DNA of 34,589 nucleotides, taken from contig JAUWNP010000028.1 in assembly GCA_030612585.1 (NCBI GenBank), positions 1-34,589 of the forward strand, written 5' to 3'. A program made the position numbers and the translations under genes. Below are positions 16,218-24,500 of the stretch, piece by piece (the first letter of the stretch is position 1; the number at the start of each line of letters is the position of its first letter). The stretch comes from Anaerolineae bacterium. Lineage in GTDB: Bacteria > Chloroflexota > Anaerolineae > B4-G1. The notes under the pieces were generated by a model. The model did not search any database and was not told where the DNA came from. It saw only the letters and a program-made list of their open reading frames with translations.

Positions 16218-16655
16218 ATGAAGAAAGTCGGCATCATCATCTGCAATCGCTACCATACCTGTGCAGGCGGGAAGTGCCTGCGGGCTCTGCGAAATCGGGA
16301 GGGAGCGTTCGCCCTGTACGAGGGCGAAGAAGTAGAGTTGGTGGGCTATACCACTTGTGGAGGCTGCCCGGGCGGCAATGTCGAGTACGCTCCGGCGGAG
16401 ATGAAGAAGAACGGCGCAGAGGTCATCCACCTCGCTACGGGCCTGGTGGTCGGCTACCCGCCCTGCCCGCGTTTGCAAGCCTTCTGTGAGTTCATCCCGG
16501 CCAAGTACGGGCTGGAGGTGGTTATCGGCACCCATCCCATCCCGCAGAAATACTACCTGACCCACCAGCAACTGGGTACGTGGCAGTCAGCCAGGTGGCG
16601 AGAACGCATCCAGCACACTCTAGCAGACGAAGAGGCGCGCCTGGCATACGATTGA
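16218..16655 (+). CDS. CGGC-domain protein
   Basis: Small cysteine-rich protein of 145 residues of the CGGC family, predicted to bind metal or have a thiol redox role. Cysteines cluster in IICNRYHTCAGGKCLRA, the name-giving TTCGGCPGGN and GYPPCPRLQAFC. AAGGAGG is 10 nt before ATG 16218, which sets the start well downstream of a longer open frame. The gene sits between a DUF89 and two NifX-like genes. CGGC proteins are often found in such Fe-S and anaerobic redox neighbourhoods, but the function is unproven. Confidence 0.9.
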   Translation: MKKVGIIICNRYHTCAGGKCLRALRNREGAFALYEGEEVELVGYTTCGGCPGGNVEYAPAEMKKNGAEVIHLATGLVVGYPPCPRLQAFCEFIPAKYGLEVVIGTHPIPQKYYLTHQQLGTWQSARWRERIQHTLADEEARLAYD

Positions 16656-16758
16656 TGGCAGAAGATGAGTGAGACTAGACGCCATCAACCAGCGCATCGC
16701 GGAACTCGAGCAATAGGCGTAGCCTGTCAAATTATACCTTTCATCGGGAGGAATGTAA

Positions 16759-17247
16759 ATGAAGATTGTCGTCACAGCCAACGGCGCAGACCTTGACGCG
16801 CCGGTCAGCCCGGTCTTCGGGCGCTGTCCAACCTACGTCTTCGTGGACACGGAGACCATGCAGTTCGAGGCCGTGGAGAACCCGGCTGTCACCGCTGGCG
16901 GCGGGGCCGGCATCCAGGCGGCCCAGTACGTCATTGAGCGCGGGGCGCAGGCGGTGGTGACCGGCAACGCTGGTCCCAATGCCTTCAACGTCTTCCAGGC
17001 TGCCAATGTGCCCGTTCACCTCTTCGGGGGTAGAACGGTGCGAGAGGCGGTTGAAGCATATAAGGCGGGAAAACTCCAATCCGTCGCCGGAGCCAACGTC
17101 CAGGCTCACGCCGGTATGGGCATGGGTAGTGGGATGGTGATGGGCCGCGAAGAGGATATCGCGTCCCTAAAGGATATGACAGGCGAACTGCGCAAACAGT
17201 TGGCTAAGGTTATGGAGCGACTCGACCGGTTGGAAAAGGAGAATTAG
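16759..17247 (+). CDS. NifB/NifX-like dinitrogenase cofactor-binding domain protein
   Basis: Protein of 162 residues with a Nitro_FeMo-Co (NifX/NafY-type, ribonuclease H-like) domain in residues 1-105. Its landmarks are a start MKIVVTANGADLDAPVSPVF, then GRCPTYVFVDT, VVTGNAGPNAFNVFQAANV and an ending near AYKAGKL. Such domains bind metal or Fe-S clusters and occur widely outside nitrogen fixers. A Met/Gly-rich linker (AGMGMGSGMVMG) leads to a C-terminal coiled coil (residues about 132-162). GGGAGG precedes the ATG. It is followed after 3 bp by a second, similar gene, and the coiled coils may pair the two proteins (inference). Confidence 0.92.
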   Translation: MKIVVTANGADLDAPVSPVFGRCPTYVFVDTETMQFEAVENPAVTAGGGAGIQAAQYVIERGAQAVVTGNAGPNAFNVFQAANVPVHLFGGRTVREAVEAYKAGKLQSVAGANVQAHAGMGMGSGMVMGREEDIASLKDMTGELRKQLAKVMERLDRLEKEN

Positions 17248-17250
17248 GCA

Positions 17251-17742
17251 ATGCGTATCTCAGTTTCGGCAGATGATAACAATGGACTGGATAGCGTGGT
17301 GAGTCCCCATTTCGGGCGCTGCCCCTACTTCGTGCTGGTGGACGTGGAGGGGCGCGAGGCGAAGGCGGTTCACACTGTCCCCAACCCCTACTACGGCCAC
17401 CACCAACCGGGGCAAGTGCCTGGCTTCATCCACGACCAGGGGGCCAACGTGATGCTCACCGGTGGGATGGGCAGACGGGCCATCACTTTCTTCCAGCAGT
17501 ACGGCATCCAGGCGGTGACCGGGGCCTCCGGCACGGTGCAACACGCTCTGGAGCAGTACCTGGGCGGTGGGTTGCAGGGTGCCGCGCCATGCCGTGAGAG
17601 TATCGAGCACAGCCACGAGGAGATCCCTGCCGAGGGCGAGTATGAGGAAGACGAGGTGGGCCGCCTGCGAGAAGAGGCCGAGATGCTGCAGCAACAATTG
17701 GCCGAGGTGACGGAGCGTCTGGACAGATTGGCGGCAAGTTGA
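17251..17742 (+). CDS. Second NifB/NifX-like protein with C-terminal coiled coil
   Basis: Paralogue of the preceding gene with 163 residues. The domain is recognisable from VSPHFGRCPYFVLVDVEGRE, MLTGGMGRRAITFFQQYGIQ and TGASGTVQHALEQYLGG. A C-terminal acidic linker and a coiled coil (LREEAEMLQQQLAEVTERLD) repeat the architecture of its neighbour. It starts 3 bp after the neighbour's stop, so the two are co-translated. The histidine-rich patch YYGHHQPG may add metal affinity. Its end lies 50 bp before the candidate selenoprotein gene. Confidence 0.92.
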   Translation: MRISVSADDNNGLDSVVSPHFGRCPYFVLVDVEGREAKAVHTVPNPYYGHHQPGQVPGFIHDQGANVMLTGGMGRRAITFFQQYGIQAVTGASGTVQHALEQYLGGGLQGAAPCRESIEHSHEEIPAEGEYEEDEVGRLREEAEMLQQQLAEVTERLDRLAAS

Positions 17743-17792
17743 ATCTGCAGTCAACCAGCGTGCAGAGGATAGCGCGCGAAACGAGGAAGCGG

Positions 17793-18260
17793 GTGGTTGC
17801 TGAGGTACGTGCACAGGATGACGTGGCTGCCCGGGCCGGCGACCTGGTCCGGCAGGGCTATCACTGAGCCGAGGCGATGCTGCTCGCCGTGGGCGAGCAC
17901 GTGCTAGGCGACCTGGAGCCACGCAGTGCGCGGATGGCGACCGGGTTTGCAGGCGGCATGGGAAACACCCAGCAGGAGATGTGCGGGGCACTGAGCGGCG
18001 GGGTGCTGGTCATTGGTGGGCTGCTTGGACGGACAAGGCTGAGCGAGGACGACCGGCCGGCCCTCGACCTCGCCACTCGCTACCGTGCACGCTTCCTAGA
18101 GGAACTTGGGGTCACTCAGTGTGCTCGGCTGCGGGAGATGGTCCACGCGCCGGGAGGGTTGGGCTCCTGCGCATCGCTGGTCGAACGGGCAGCGACGATT
18201 CTCCTGGAGTTGCTCGCGGAGACTGTACGGACTCGCCAGGAGATAGGTCCTAACCCCTGA
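17793..18260 (+). CDS. C-GCAxxG-C-C family protein with in-frame TGA: candidate selenoprotein
   Basis: Putative redox protein of the C-GCAxxG-C-C family, which has four invariant cysteines. Read through the TGA at 17865-17867, the frame gives DLVRQGYH-U-AEAMLLAVGEH, where U replaces the family's first cysteine (usually G-Y/F-N-C-A). The other three are present: Cys64 in EMCGALSGG, Cys110 in VTQCARLRE and Cys126 in GSCASLVERAA, so only one position differs. The start is GTG 17793 with GAGGA 5 nt upstream, which makes the special codon number 25 of 155. A second in-frame GTG at 17760 has no ribosome site. Gene callers would start at ATG 17877 and lose the catalytic residue. A hairpin at 17881-17899 fits a bacterial SECIS. 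Some members of this family are annotated as selenoproteins. Alternative: a nonsense mutation. The gene overlaps the convergent homocysteine methyltransferase by 11 bp. Confidence 0.72.
17865..17899 (+). promoter_or_regulatory. Candidate bacterial SECIS element after the in-frame UGA
   Basis: The UGA is at 17865-17867. A perfect 8-bp stem TGCTCGCC (17881-17888) / GGCGAGCA (17892-17899) closes on the loop GUG (17889-17891). The loop is 21 nt after the UGA and begins with G-U, as in the classical bacterial SECIS apical loop. No bulged U like that of E. coli fdhF is evident. Assigned by geometry, not by a covariance model. Confidence 0.6.
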
Positions 18261-19149
18261 CCGCCCTGGCGATGGCAGCAATGTGAGCCGGGGTGGAACC
18301 GCAGCAGCCCCCCACCACCCGCGCCCCCAGCGCGACGAACCTGCGGGCGTACTCCGCCATATCCTCCGGCGTAGCGTCGTACACCACGTCTCGCCCCACC
18401 GTGCGCGGCTTGCCCGCGTTCGGTTTGGCGATGAGGGGGGTCTGGGGTGCGATCTCGTGCATCTTCGCCACCGCCCCCTCGGTCATCTCCAGCGTCGCGC
18501 CACAGTTAGCGCCGCAGGCAGCCACCCCCAGCGCCAGCAACGTCTCCGCCGCCTGTTCCGGCCGCACCCCCATGTTGGTGTACCCGTGAGTGTCGAAAGA
18601 GAGGGTAGCGAAAATGGGGATGCCAGACCCGGCCTGTCGTGAGCAATGTCGAACGGCCTCCCGCGCCCCCTCGACGGCTGCCTGCATCTCGTTCAGGTCG
18701 GACATGGTCTCGATGTAGAGCACGTCCACCCCGGCCTCCGCCAGCGCTGCGGCCTGCTCGGCGAAGATCTCCACTGCCTGTTCGTTGGTAATCTTGCCCA
18801 GGGGAGCCAGGAACTGCCCCAGCGGGCCAATATCGCCAGCCACGTAGGCCCTGTCCCCAGCGGCTTCACGGGCGATCTCGACCGCCCGCTGGCTGATTTC
18901 AGCCACGCGCTCCGAAAGCCCGGCCCGCTCCAGTCGCGTCCGCGTCCCGCCGAAGGTGCAGGTCAAGATCAGGTCAGCCCCGGCCTCGACATAGGCGCGG
19001 TGCACGCCGCGCACGGGATCGGGGTTCTCCAGCAGCCAACATTCGGGGGACATGCCGGTAGGCAACCCCGCCTCCTGAAGCATCGTGCCCATCGCGCCAT
19101 CGGCGACGATGACGGAGCCGCTCTTCAGCCTCGAAAGGATGTCCTCCAT
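18250..19149 (-). CDS. Homocysteine S-methyltransferase (stand-alone MetH N-terminal-like domain)
   Basis: Zinc-dependent homocysteine methyltransferase of 299 residues, a TIM barrel equivalent to the N-terminal module of cobalamin-dependent methionine synthase. The start region has VADGAMGTMLQEAGLP. The three zinc-ligand cysteines are in CGANCGATLE and GGCCGSTPAHI. It accepts a methyl group from a corrinoid protein and makes methionine. The start ATG 19149 is two bases after the stop of the corrinoid-protein gene, so the genes are coupled. MetH's folate and cobalamin modules are missing; the cobalamin part is supplied by the separate neighbour. The 3' end overlaps the convergent C-GCAxxG-C-C gene. 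Confidence 0.93.
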   Translation of the reverse strand: MEDILSRLKSGSVIVADGAMGTMLQEAGLPTGMSPECWLLENPDPVRGVHRAYVEAGADLILTCTFGGTRTRLERAGLSERVAEISQRAVEIAREAAGDRAYVAGDIGPLGQFLAPLGKITNEQAVEIFAEQAAALAEAGVDVLYIETMSDLNEMQAAVEGAREAVRHCSRQAGSGIPIFATLSFDTHGYTNMGVRPEQAAETLLALGVAACGANCGATLEMTEGAVAKMHEIAPQTPLIAKPNAGKPRTVGRDVVYDATPEDMAEYARRFVALGARVVGGCCGSTPAHIAAIARAVRG

Positions 19150-19151
19150 TG

Positions 19152-19796
19152 CTACACCCCCAGCAATTGCTTCACCACCCCCACTGCCTCGTTCGCATTC
19201 TCGGCATGGGCATCCGCGCCGATGGTCTGCGCCCATTCGGGGCCGGTTGGGGCACCGCCGATGACGACCAAGACCTGCTCGCGCAGGCCGGCTTCCTTCA
19301 GCGCCTCAATAACCACCTCCTGGTTGCGCATCGTCGTCGTGAGAAGCGCCGAGAGACCGACGACGTTCGCCCCGGTCTCCTGCACCCGCTCGACGAACTC
19401 GCTCGCGGGCACGTCCACTCCCAGGTCGTGCACCTGGAAACCTGCCGCGCTGAGCATCGTCGCGACCAGGCTCTTGCCGATCTCGTGGATGTCACCCTCG
19501 ACGGTGCCGATGACGACAGTGCCAAGCACCTGGCGTCGCTCCTGGCGCGCCCTCAGTGCCGGTTCGAAGACCGCCATCGCGCCCTTCATCGCCTCGGCAG
19601 CCATCATCAGGTCGGGGATAAAACACTCGCCGCACTCGAACCGGTCGCCGATGACCTGCATCCCAGGGTTCAGTGCCTCCTCAATGGCGGTCAACGGCAC
19701 AATGCCCACCTCCAACACCTGCGCGGCCAGTTCCCGCGCCTGATCGGGCTCGCCGAGGATGACGGCTTCTTGTAGTTGCTTCAGGATTTCTCTCAT
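19152..19796 (-). CDS. Corrinoid (cobalamin-binding) methyltransfer protein
   Basis: Methyl carrier protein of 214 residues of the MtbC/MttC type. The N-terminal helical cap is residues 1-90 (LNPGMQVIGDRFECGECFIPD). The B12 domain has the base-off signature GDIHEIG with axial ligand His104, then GLSALLTTTM and VVIGGAPTG. It shuttles the methyl group between the MttB-like enzyme encoded upstream and the homocysteine methyltransferase encoded downstream (inferred from operon order). AAGGAG lies 5 nt before the ATG, and directly before that stands a tandem octamer array. Confidence 0.95.
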   Translation of the reverse strand: MREILKQLQEAVILGEPDQARELAAQVLEVGIVPLTAIEEALNPGMQVIGDRFECGECFIPDLMMAAEAMKGAMAVFEPALRARQERRQVLGTVVIGTVEGDIHEIGKSLVATMLSAAGFQVHDLGVDVPASEFVERVQETGANVVGLSALLTTTMRNQEVVIEALKEAGLREQVLVVIGGAPTGPEWAQTIGADAHAENANEAVGVVKQLLGV

Positions 19797-19807
19797 TTTA
19801 GCTCCTT

Positions 19808-19838
19808 GAATCTACGAATATACGAATGTACGAATCTA
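19808..19838 (-). repeat. Tandem NATTCGTA octamers before the corrinoid gene
   Basis: Read on the minus strand, four tandem octamers of the form NATTCGTA (the last one partial) run from the stop codon of the MttB-like gene to the ribosome binding site of the corrinoid gene. The TAG stop (19836-19838) is part of the array. Confidence 0.75.
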
Positions 19839-21297
19839 CCACGCCGGTAACCGATCCATTTCGGCGGACTGTGCTGCTCGCAGTGTGATGGCCTCCAATT
19901 CGCGAGTTACTTCATCGGGCAGAGACTTGGGTTCATAGGCAGCGATTATTGCTTCGACGCGCCGATGGGCGCGCTCGGCGGCGTCCAGACTGCCCTTTGC
20001 CTCCCAGTTGCGGCGGAAGTCGCGGTCCACCACCGGACTGGGGATAAACAATTCCTCGCGGAACCAGCGGCGCGTGTGTGGTATGCTCAGGAAATGACCT
20101 GTGTGTCCCACCTGGCGGATGACCTCCAGCGCCAGCGGCGTCTCCCGCTCGACCATCCCGGCCACCAGTCTCTTGGCCATCCCCACGATCTCAGCGTCAA
20201 TCACCAGTTTCTCCAGGCTGAAGCAACTCTCGAAATCGAGCATACCGGGGCCGGAGATCATGTTGATGCCTGCCAGCGCCCCCAATACTGCGCCAATGCC
20301 CGATTCGAACCCGCATTGGGTTGTCCACCACCTTGGCATCGGACATCCCCAGGTAGGCGTGGGTGGGTAGACCGAGGTGCTTGCCCACCTCAGCGTAGGC
20401 ACAATCAATCATCATCGTCTCGACAGCGCCCATCGGGGGAGTGCCAGTGCGCATGTCGAAGGCAGCGGGCGAGCCGCCCCAGACGATAGGAGCGCCGGGG
20501 TTAACCAGTTGGTGAATGGTGACGCCGCTCAGGTTCTCGGCAGCGTGCTGGACAACCGCGCCCAGGAGGGTCGCCGGTCCGGTGGCGCCTGCCAATGGCA
20601 TGCTCACCAGTTCCGCCGGCACCCGGTACTGCGCGCAGTCCATCAGGTTCTCGCAGGTGATCTCGGACCACAGAAGTGGTGGGGAGGGGCAAGCGTCGAA
20701 AACGGCTATGGGCCTCTCCGCCAGCGCCTCCTCACTGCCGACCACCACCAACAACATGTCTTTCATCACCCCCCAGGTTTCGACAGCAAACGCGCCAGTG
20801 ACGACCGGCTTTCGGCTGTGGAGGAGAACCAGATAGAGGCGGTAGAGGTCAGCGATCTCTTGCGGGACGTCCCCGCAGACGAGGGAGGTGGCGACAGCAT
20901 CCAGCGCATCCAACCCATCGGCCAGTTTGACGAAGTGCATGAAGTCGGCGGTGACAGGGAAGCGCGAGCGTTTCGCGCCGTGGTCAAGAATCTCAATGGC
21001 AGCCGATCCAGGATCGAAGTGCACGTCGTCACCGCCATAGTGCACCGCCGGTTGGCCATCACCGTTGTAGAGATAGAACGACGAGGGGATAGTCTCAACC
21101 GCGCGGCTGATCAGGTCGGCTGGGATGCACGCCACCTGCGCCTCGAAGTCCACATCCGCACCGTGCCCGGCCAGGAGATGCAGCGCACGCTCGGAGTGGA
21201 TCTGCACGCCAGGGTCATTCAATAGGTCATAAGCCTCGTAGATGATGCGCTCAATAGTATCGCGGGACAAGAATTGCAGATTGGGTCGCATGGTCAC
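19836..21297 (-). pseudogene. MttB-family (trimethylamine/betaine-type) methyltransferase with a frameshift
   Basis: Corrinoid-dependent methyltransferase of the MttB superfamily, which demethylates quaternary or tertiary amines. The first part runs from GTG 21297 (AAGGAG 5 nt upstream) to the motif AYLGMSDAKVVDN, then leaves the family sequence. One frame over, the protein continues as QCGFESGIGAVLGALAGINM and ends normally at 19836. The switch is at the GGG run 20318-20320, consistent with one extra base. Removing it gives one 486-residue protein of normal family length. No in-frame amber codon (pyrrolysine) is present. Either a sequencing or assembly error, a recent mutation, or less likely a programmed shift. 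It is the first gene of the methyl-transfer operon. Confidence 0.85.
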
Positions 21298-21450
21298 GTT
21301 GACTCCTTATGCTGGATGCGGGGCTCCATCTAGCGGTTTGCCATTTGAAGAATGTCGGCATCTCTTTATTGCGGGCGTACAGTGCCCGTGGTTCTCGAAC
21401 GGCCTGTTCCTCGCTCATACGCGCCTTCCCCCTGGATGTCTTCATAACCA

Positions 21451-21480
21451 ATTATACACTGACCATCACCCGGAGGGCAA
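21451..21480 (-). promoter_or_regulatory. Promoter of the methyl-transfer operon
   Basis: On the minus strand TTGCCC (21475-21480), an 18-bp spacer and a perfect TATAAT (21451-21456) lie about 150 bp upstream of the MttB-like start. The 210-bp gap between this gene and the GH13 gene holds nothing else that I can support. Confidence 0.6.
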
Positions 21481-21507
21481 ATTGTAGTTCAACCTCCCAT
21501 CAGGCGA

Positions 21508-24500
21508 TCACCTCCTTGCGGCTTCCAGCAGTTTTTCTACCTGGTATCCCGATTCCTCTTCAGCCTGCTGCAACTTCCTCACGATGTCGTAAGCCGTGAC
21601 GATTTCCTGAGAGACCTCCGCTGCCGAACGCAGAGGATCGGCGCTGATCGTAACCACCGCCACCAGCAGCATCCACCACAGCAGTTGTTCAAATGCTTCC
21701 TTGTTGAACCACAAGACACCTCGGTAGCGATTCACCTGTAGGAATTGCTGCACCTCGTCGTCCTTCAGCCAAGACTCCAACACGCGATATGCCTGCTTCT
21801 TCTTAGGGGCCTCCGTTTCAAACCAGCGCTGGTGACTGGTGAGTATCTTGATCGTCGTAACCGCCTGCCAGGCCGCGCCTTCGTCCAGTCCCAGGTCTTG
21901 CAGCGCGCCGGCGATGATCTTGCCCAGCAGCCACTCGTCAATCCAACTGCGGCTGATCCGCGCAAAGGCTGCCTCGTCCACAACTTTCCCCAAAGCGTGC
22001 GTGAAGAGCCAACCCAGGAGCGTGGGCCAGGCCGCCGGATCGTCGCGCAGGCCTGCCCTGCCTGTCCCGAGCGCAGCCGAGGGAAGCGGAGCCGAAGGGC
22101 CTGCCCTGAGCCCCTCGCCCTCGCTCGTGGTAAACTCCGCTGGAGGGCCGGCCTGCAAGTATTCCGTGGCCCACTTGTACTTCCGTGAGCGGGGCAGAGG
22201 GAAGCGGCTTCTCAGAACGGGCAGGTGCAGTAGTGCCTCCAACTTCTGCCGGATCTCCTGAGCAATCGTTGTCTCATCCCCACTCCCTGCGGTGAGTTGT
22301 TTGATCTCACGGAGCAGTTGAGCCACTTTCTGTTCCACCTGGGGCGCAACTTCCGCATTGAGTTGTCCGTCAGGCTCAGTCACGCGGGAATCCACGAGCC
22401 AACGGAACGCGCCAGCATTGACCAATTCCCTGAACGGGTAATGGATGGGTCGCAGGAACACTTCTTTCAAGGTCTCTTCGATGTCTGGCACTCCCCGCCC
22501 GTTCAGATAGGCTGTGAGTTGCGCATACTGGTGGAACTCGTTATCCCGCACCTCGCGGAAGTCGAGAAAGACGTGACATTTGTACGCGCTCAGTTCCACG
22601 TACAACCCTTTTTCGCACAACTCCTTGCTGCTCCGAATGTACTCCAGGCCGGTGACGTAGTCTCGGAAGATCGTGAAGGTGTCTCCGTCGTCGTGCAGCG
22701 CCAGACCTTCGCCCAGGGATTTCTGCACCAGTAACTTCTCGTCGCCGTCCTCCCCGGTCTTCACCGCATAAGCGGCGGAGGTGCGAATCCATCCCCGGGT
22801 CTCGGCGTACTTGTTGTGGTAGACCACCAGTGCCCGTTCGTCGCCTGTCCTGCCACCGCGAGTACTCGTGGCGGTGAGCCTGTCGAAGGGCGCAGCCGAG
22901 GGACCAACGCGGTTCGAGTAAGCAAAGACATCCTCGTTGACGTAGCCTTCCGGGGTAAAGAGATCGTACAGCAGAAAGTTCGCCACCTCCGCAAACAGAT
23001 ATCGCCGGCGCAGCAACGGGAAGATCTCCCGCTCGTGCCGCTCGACCAAGTAGCCGTCCGGCTGTTCGTCCCAGTACGCCCGGCGGTATTCCATCCCGTA
23101 TTTCTCGGTAAACCCCTCGATTTGACCGTGCCCGAACATCGGCAGACCCGGCATCGTCGCCATCATAGTGCAGATGCCGAAGTATTTATCGCCTTTGCCA
23201 AACTGATCCACCGCCGTGCGTTCATCCGGGTTATTCATGAAGTTCACGTACCGCTTTAGAATTTGCGGATCGAACTCCAGTGTGTTCTTCACGACGCTGC
23301 GGTACTTTCCGTTGTCCTCGTCCCTGAGTATGTTCATGAACGCGCTGTTGTACACGCGGTGCATGCCGAGAGTGCGGACGAAGTACCCTTCCATCAACCA
23401 GAAGGCTTCGGCCAGCAACAGAGTATCCGGCACCTCCTGCGCCACGCGGTCCACCACCTCGCGCCAGAATTCGTTCGGTATGAGCGCATTAAACTGTGCT
23501 CGCGTCAGGCCATGTTCCGCCCGCGAGGGTATGTCCCCCCCGGCGCCTGGTTCCGGGAACCACAAGCGCTGGTAGTGCTTCTTGGCCAGGGTCATCGCAG
23601 CGTCAAAACGGATGATGGGGAATTGGCGAGCCACGCGCAGAATCATCTGGATCACGGCCTCCCGGACTTCAGGGTTGAGGTAGTTCAACTGGGCGGTGTC
23701 GTTCCAGGGCATACTGGTGCCGTCGTTGCCGTGGTAGATGTACTTCTCGCTGCCGGTCCAATGATCCACCCGCTTGAAGACTACCGCCGCATCGCTGCGG
23801 TCGTAGTAATGGTCTTCCAGATAGATACCCACGCGCTCATCCCGCGACAGGTTGGGGCCATTGAAGGTGTAGGAGGGGAAGGGGCTATAGTCCAACGAGA
23901 TGAACCAATCTGGGTGCTCGATGACCCATTTAGCGTCAATGCCCACGTGGTTGGGCACCATGTCGCTGGCCAGACGAATCCCTCGTCTCCACGCTCGCGC
24001 CCGCAAATCCTGGTATGCCTCGTCACCTCCCAAATCCGTCGCGATCTGGTAATCAAACAGCGAGTAGGCCGACGCGACAGCCTCGGGATTCCCGCACATT
24101 TTTTTGATCCTTCGCGATGCCGCGCTGCGCTCCCAGAGGCCGATCAGCCACAAGCCTGTAAAGCCCCGGCGAGCCATGGCGTCCAGTTCCTCGTCGGGAA
24201 TGTAATCCAGCCGCGTCATCGGGCGGTCATATTGCTTGGAGAGTTGGTCGAGCCACACGTAGACGTTCTTGGCGATCAACACCAGACTGGGCATCCACTC
24301 CATGTCGGGGCTGAAACGCTCGGCCTCCAGTTCCAACCCTGTGAACTCAACCACCCGGCTAGGGCCAGGCCCCAGGAAGATCGCTTTTTCTTCCTCTCTG
24401 ATCAGGTCCAGGCTGCTGAGCAGGCGGTACAAGTATCCCCCCAGCAAATACCCCCACTGTTCCCGAATGTACTCTAGTTGTCCAGGAAGTGAGTGGGGTA

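Noticed and set aside
16669..16716. Short frame VRLDAINQRIAELEQ between the CGGC and NifX-like genes, resembling the end of a coiled-coil protein
   Set aside because: Only 15 codons and no clear ribosome site; could be a relic of a coiled-coil tail gene but cannot be supported.
17877..18260. Conventional start of the C-GCAxxG-C-C gene at ATG 17877
   Set aside because: It would drop the first conserved redox position, leaves coding-like sequence upstream unexplained, and has no properly spaced ribosome site.
21251..21445. Minus-strand ORF starting with an ATG at the expected +1 of the MttB operon promoter, as if leaderless (about 64 residues)
   Set aside because: The peptide has no family resemblance, overlaps the real MttB-like start and has ordinary non-coding composition; the leaderless position is probably chance.
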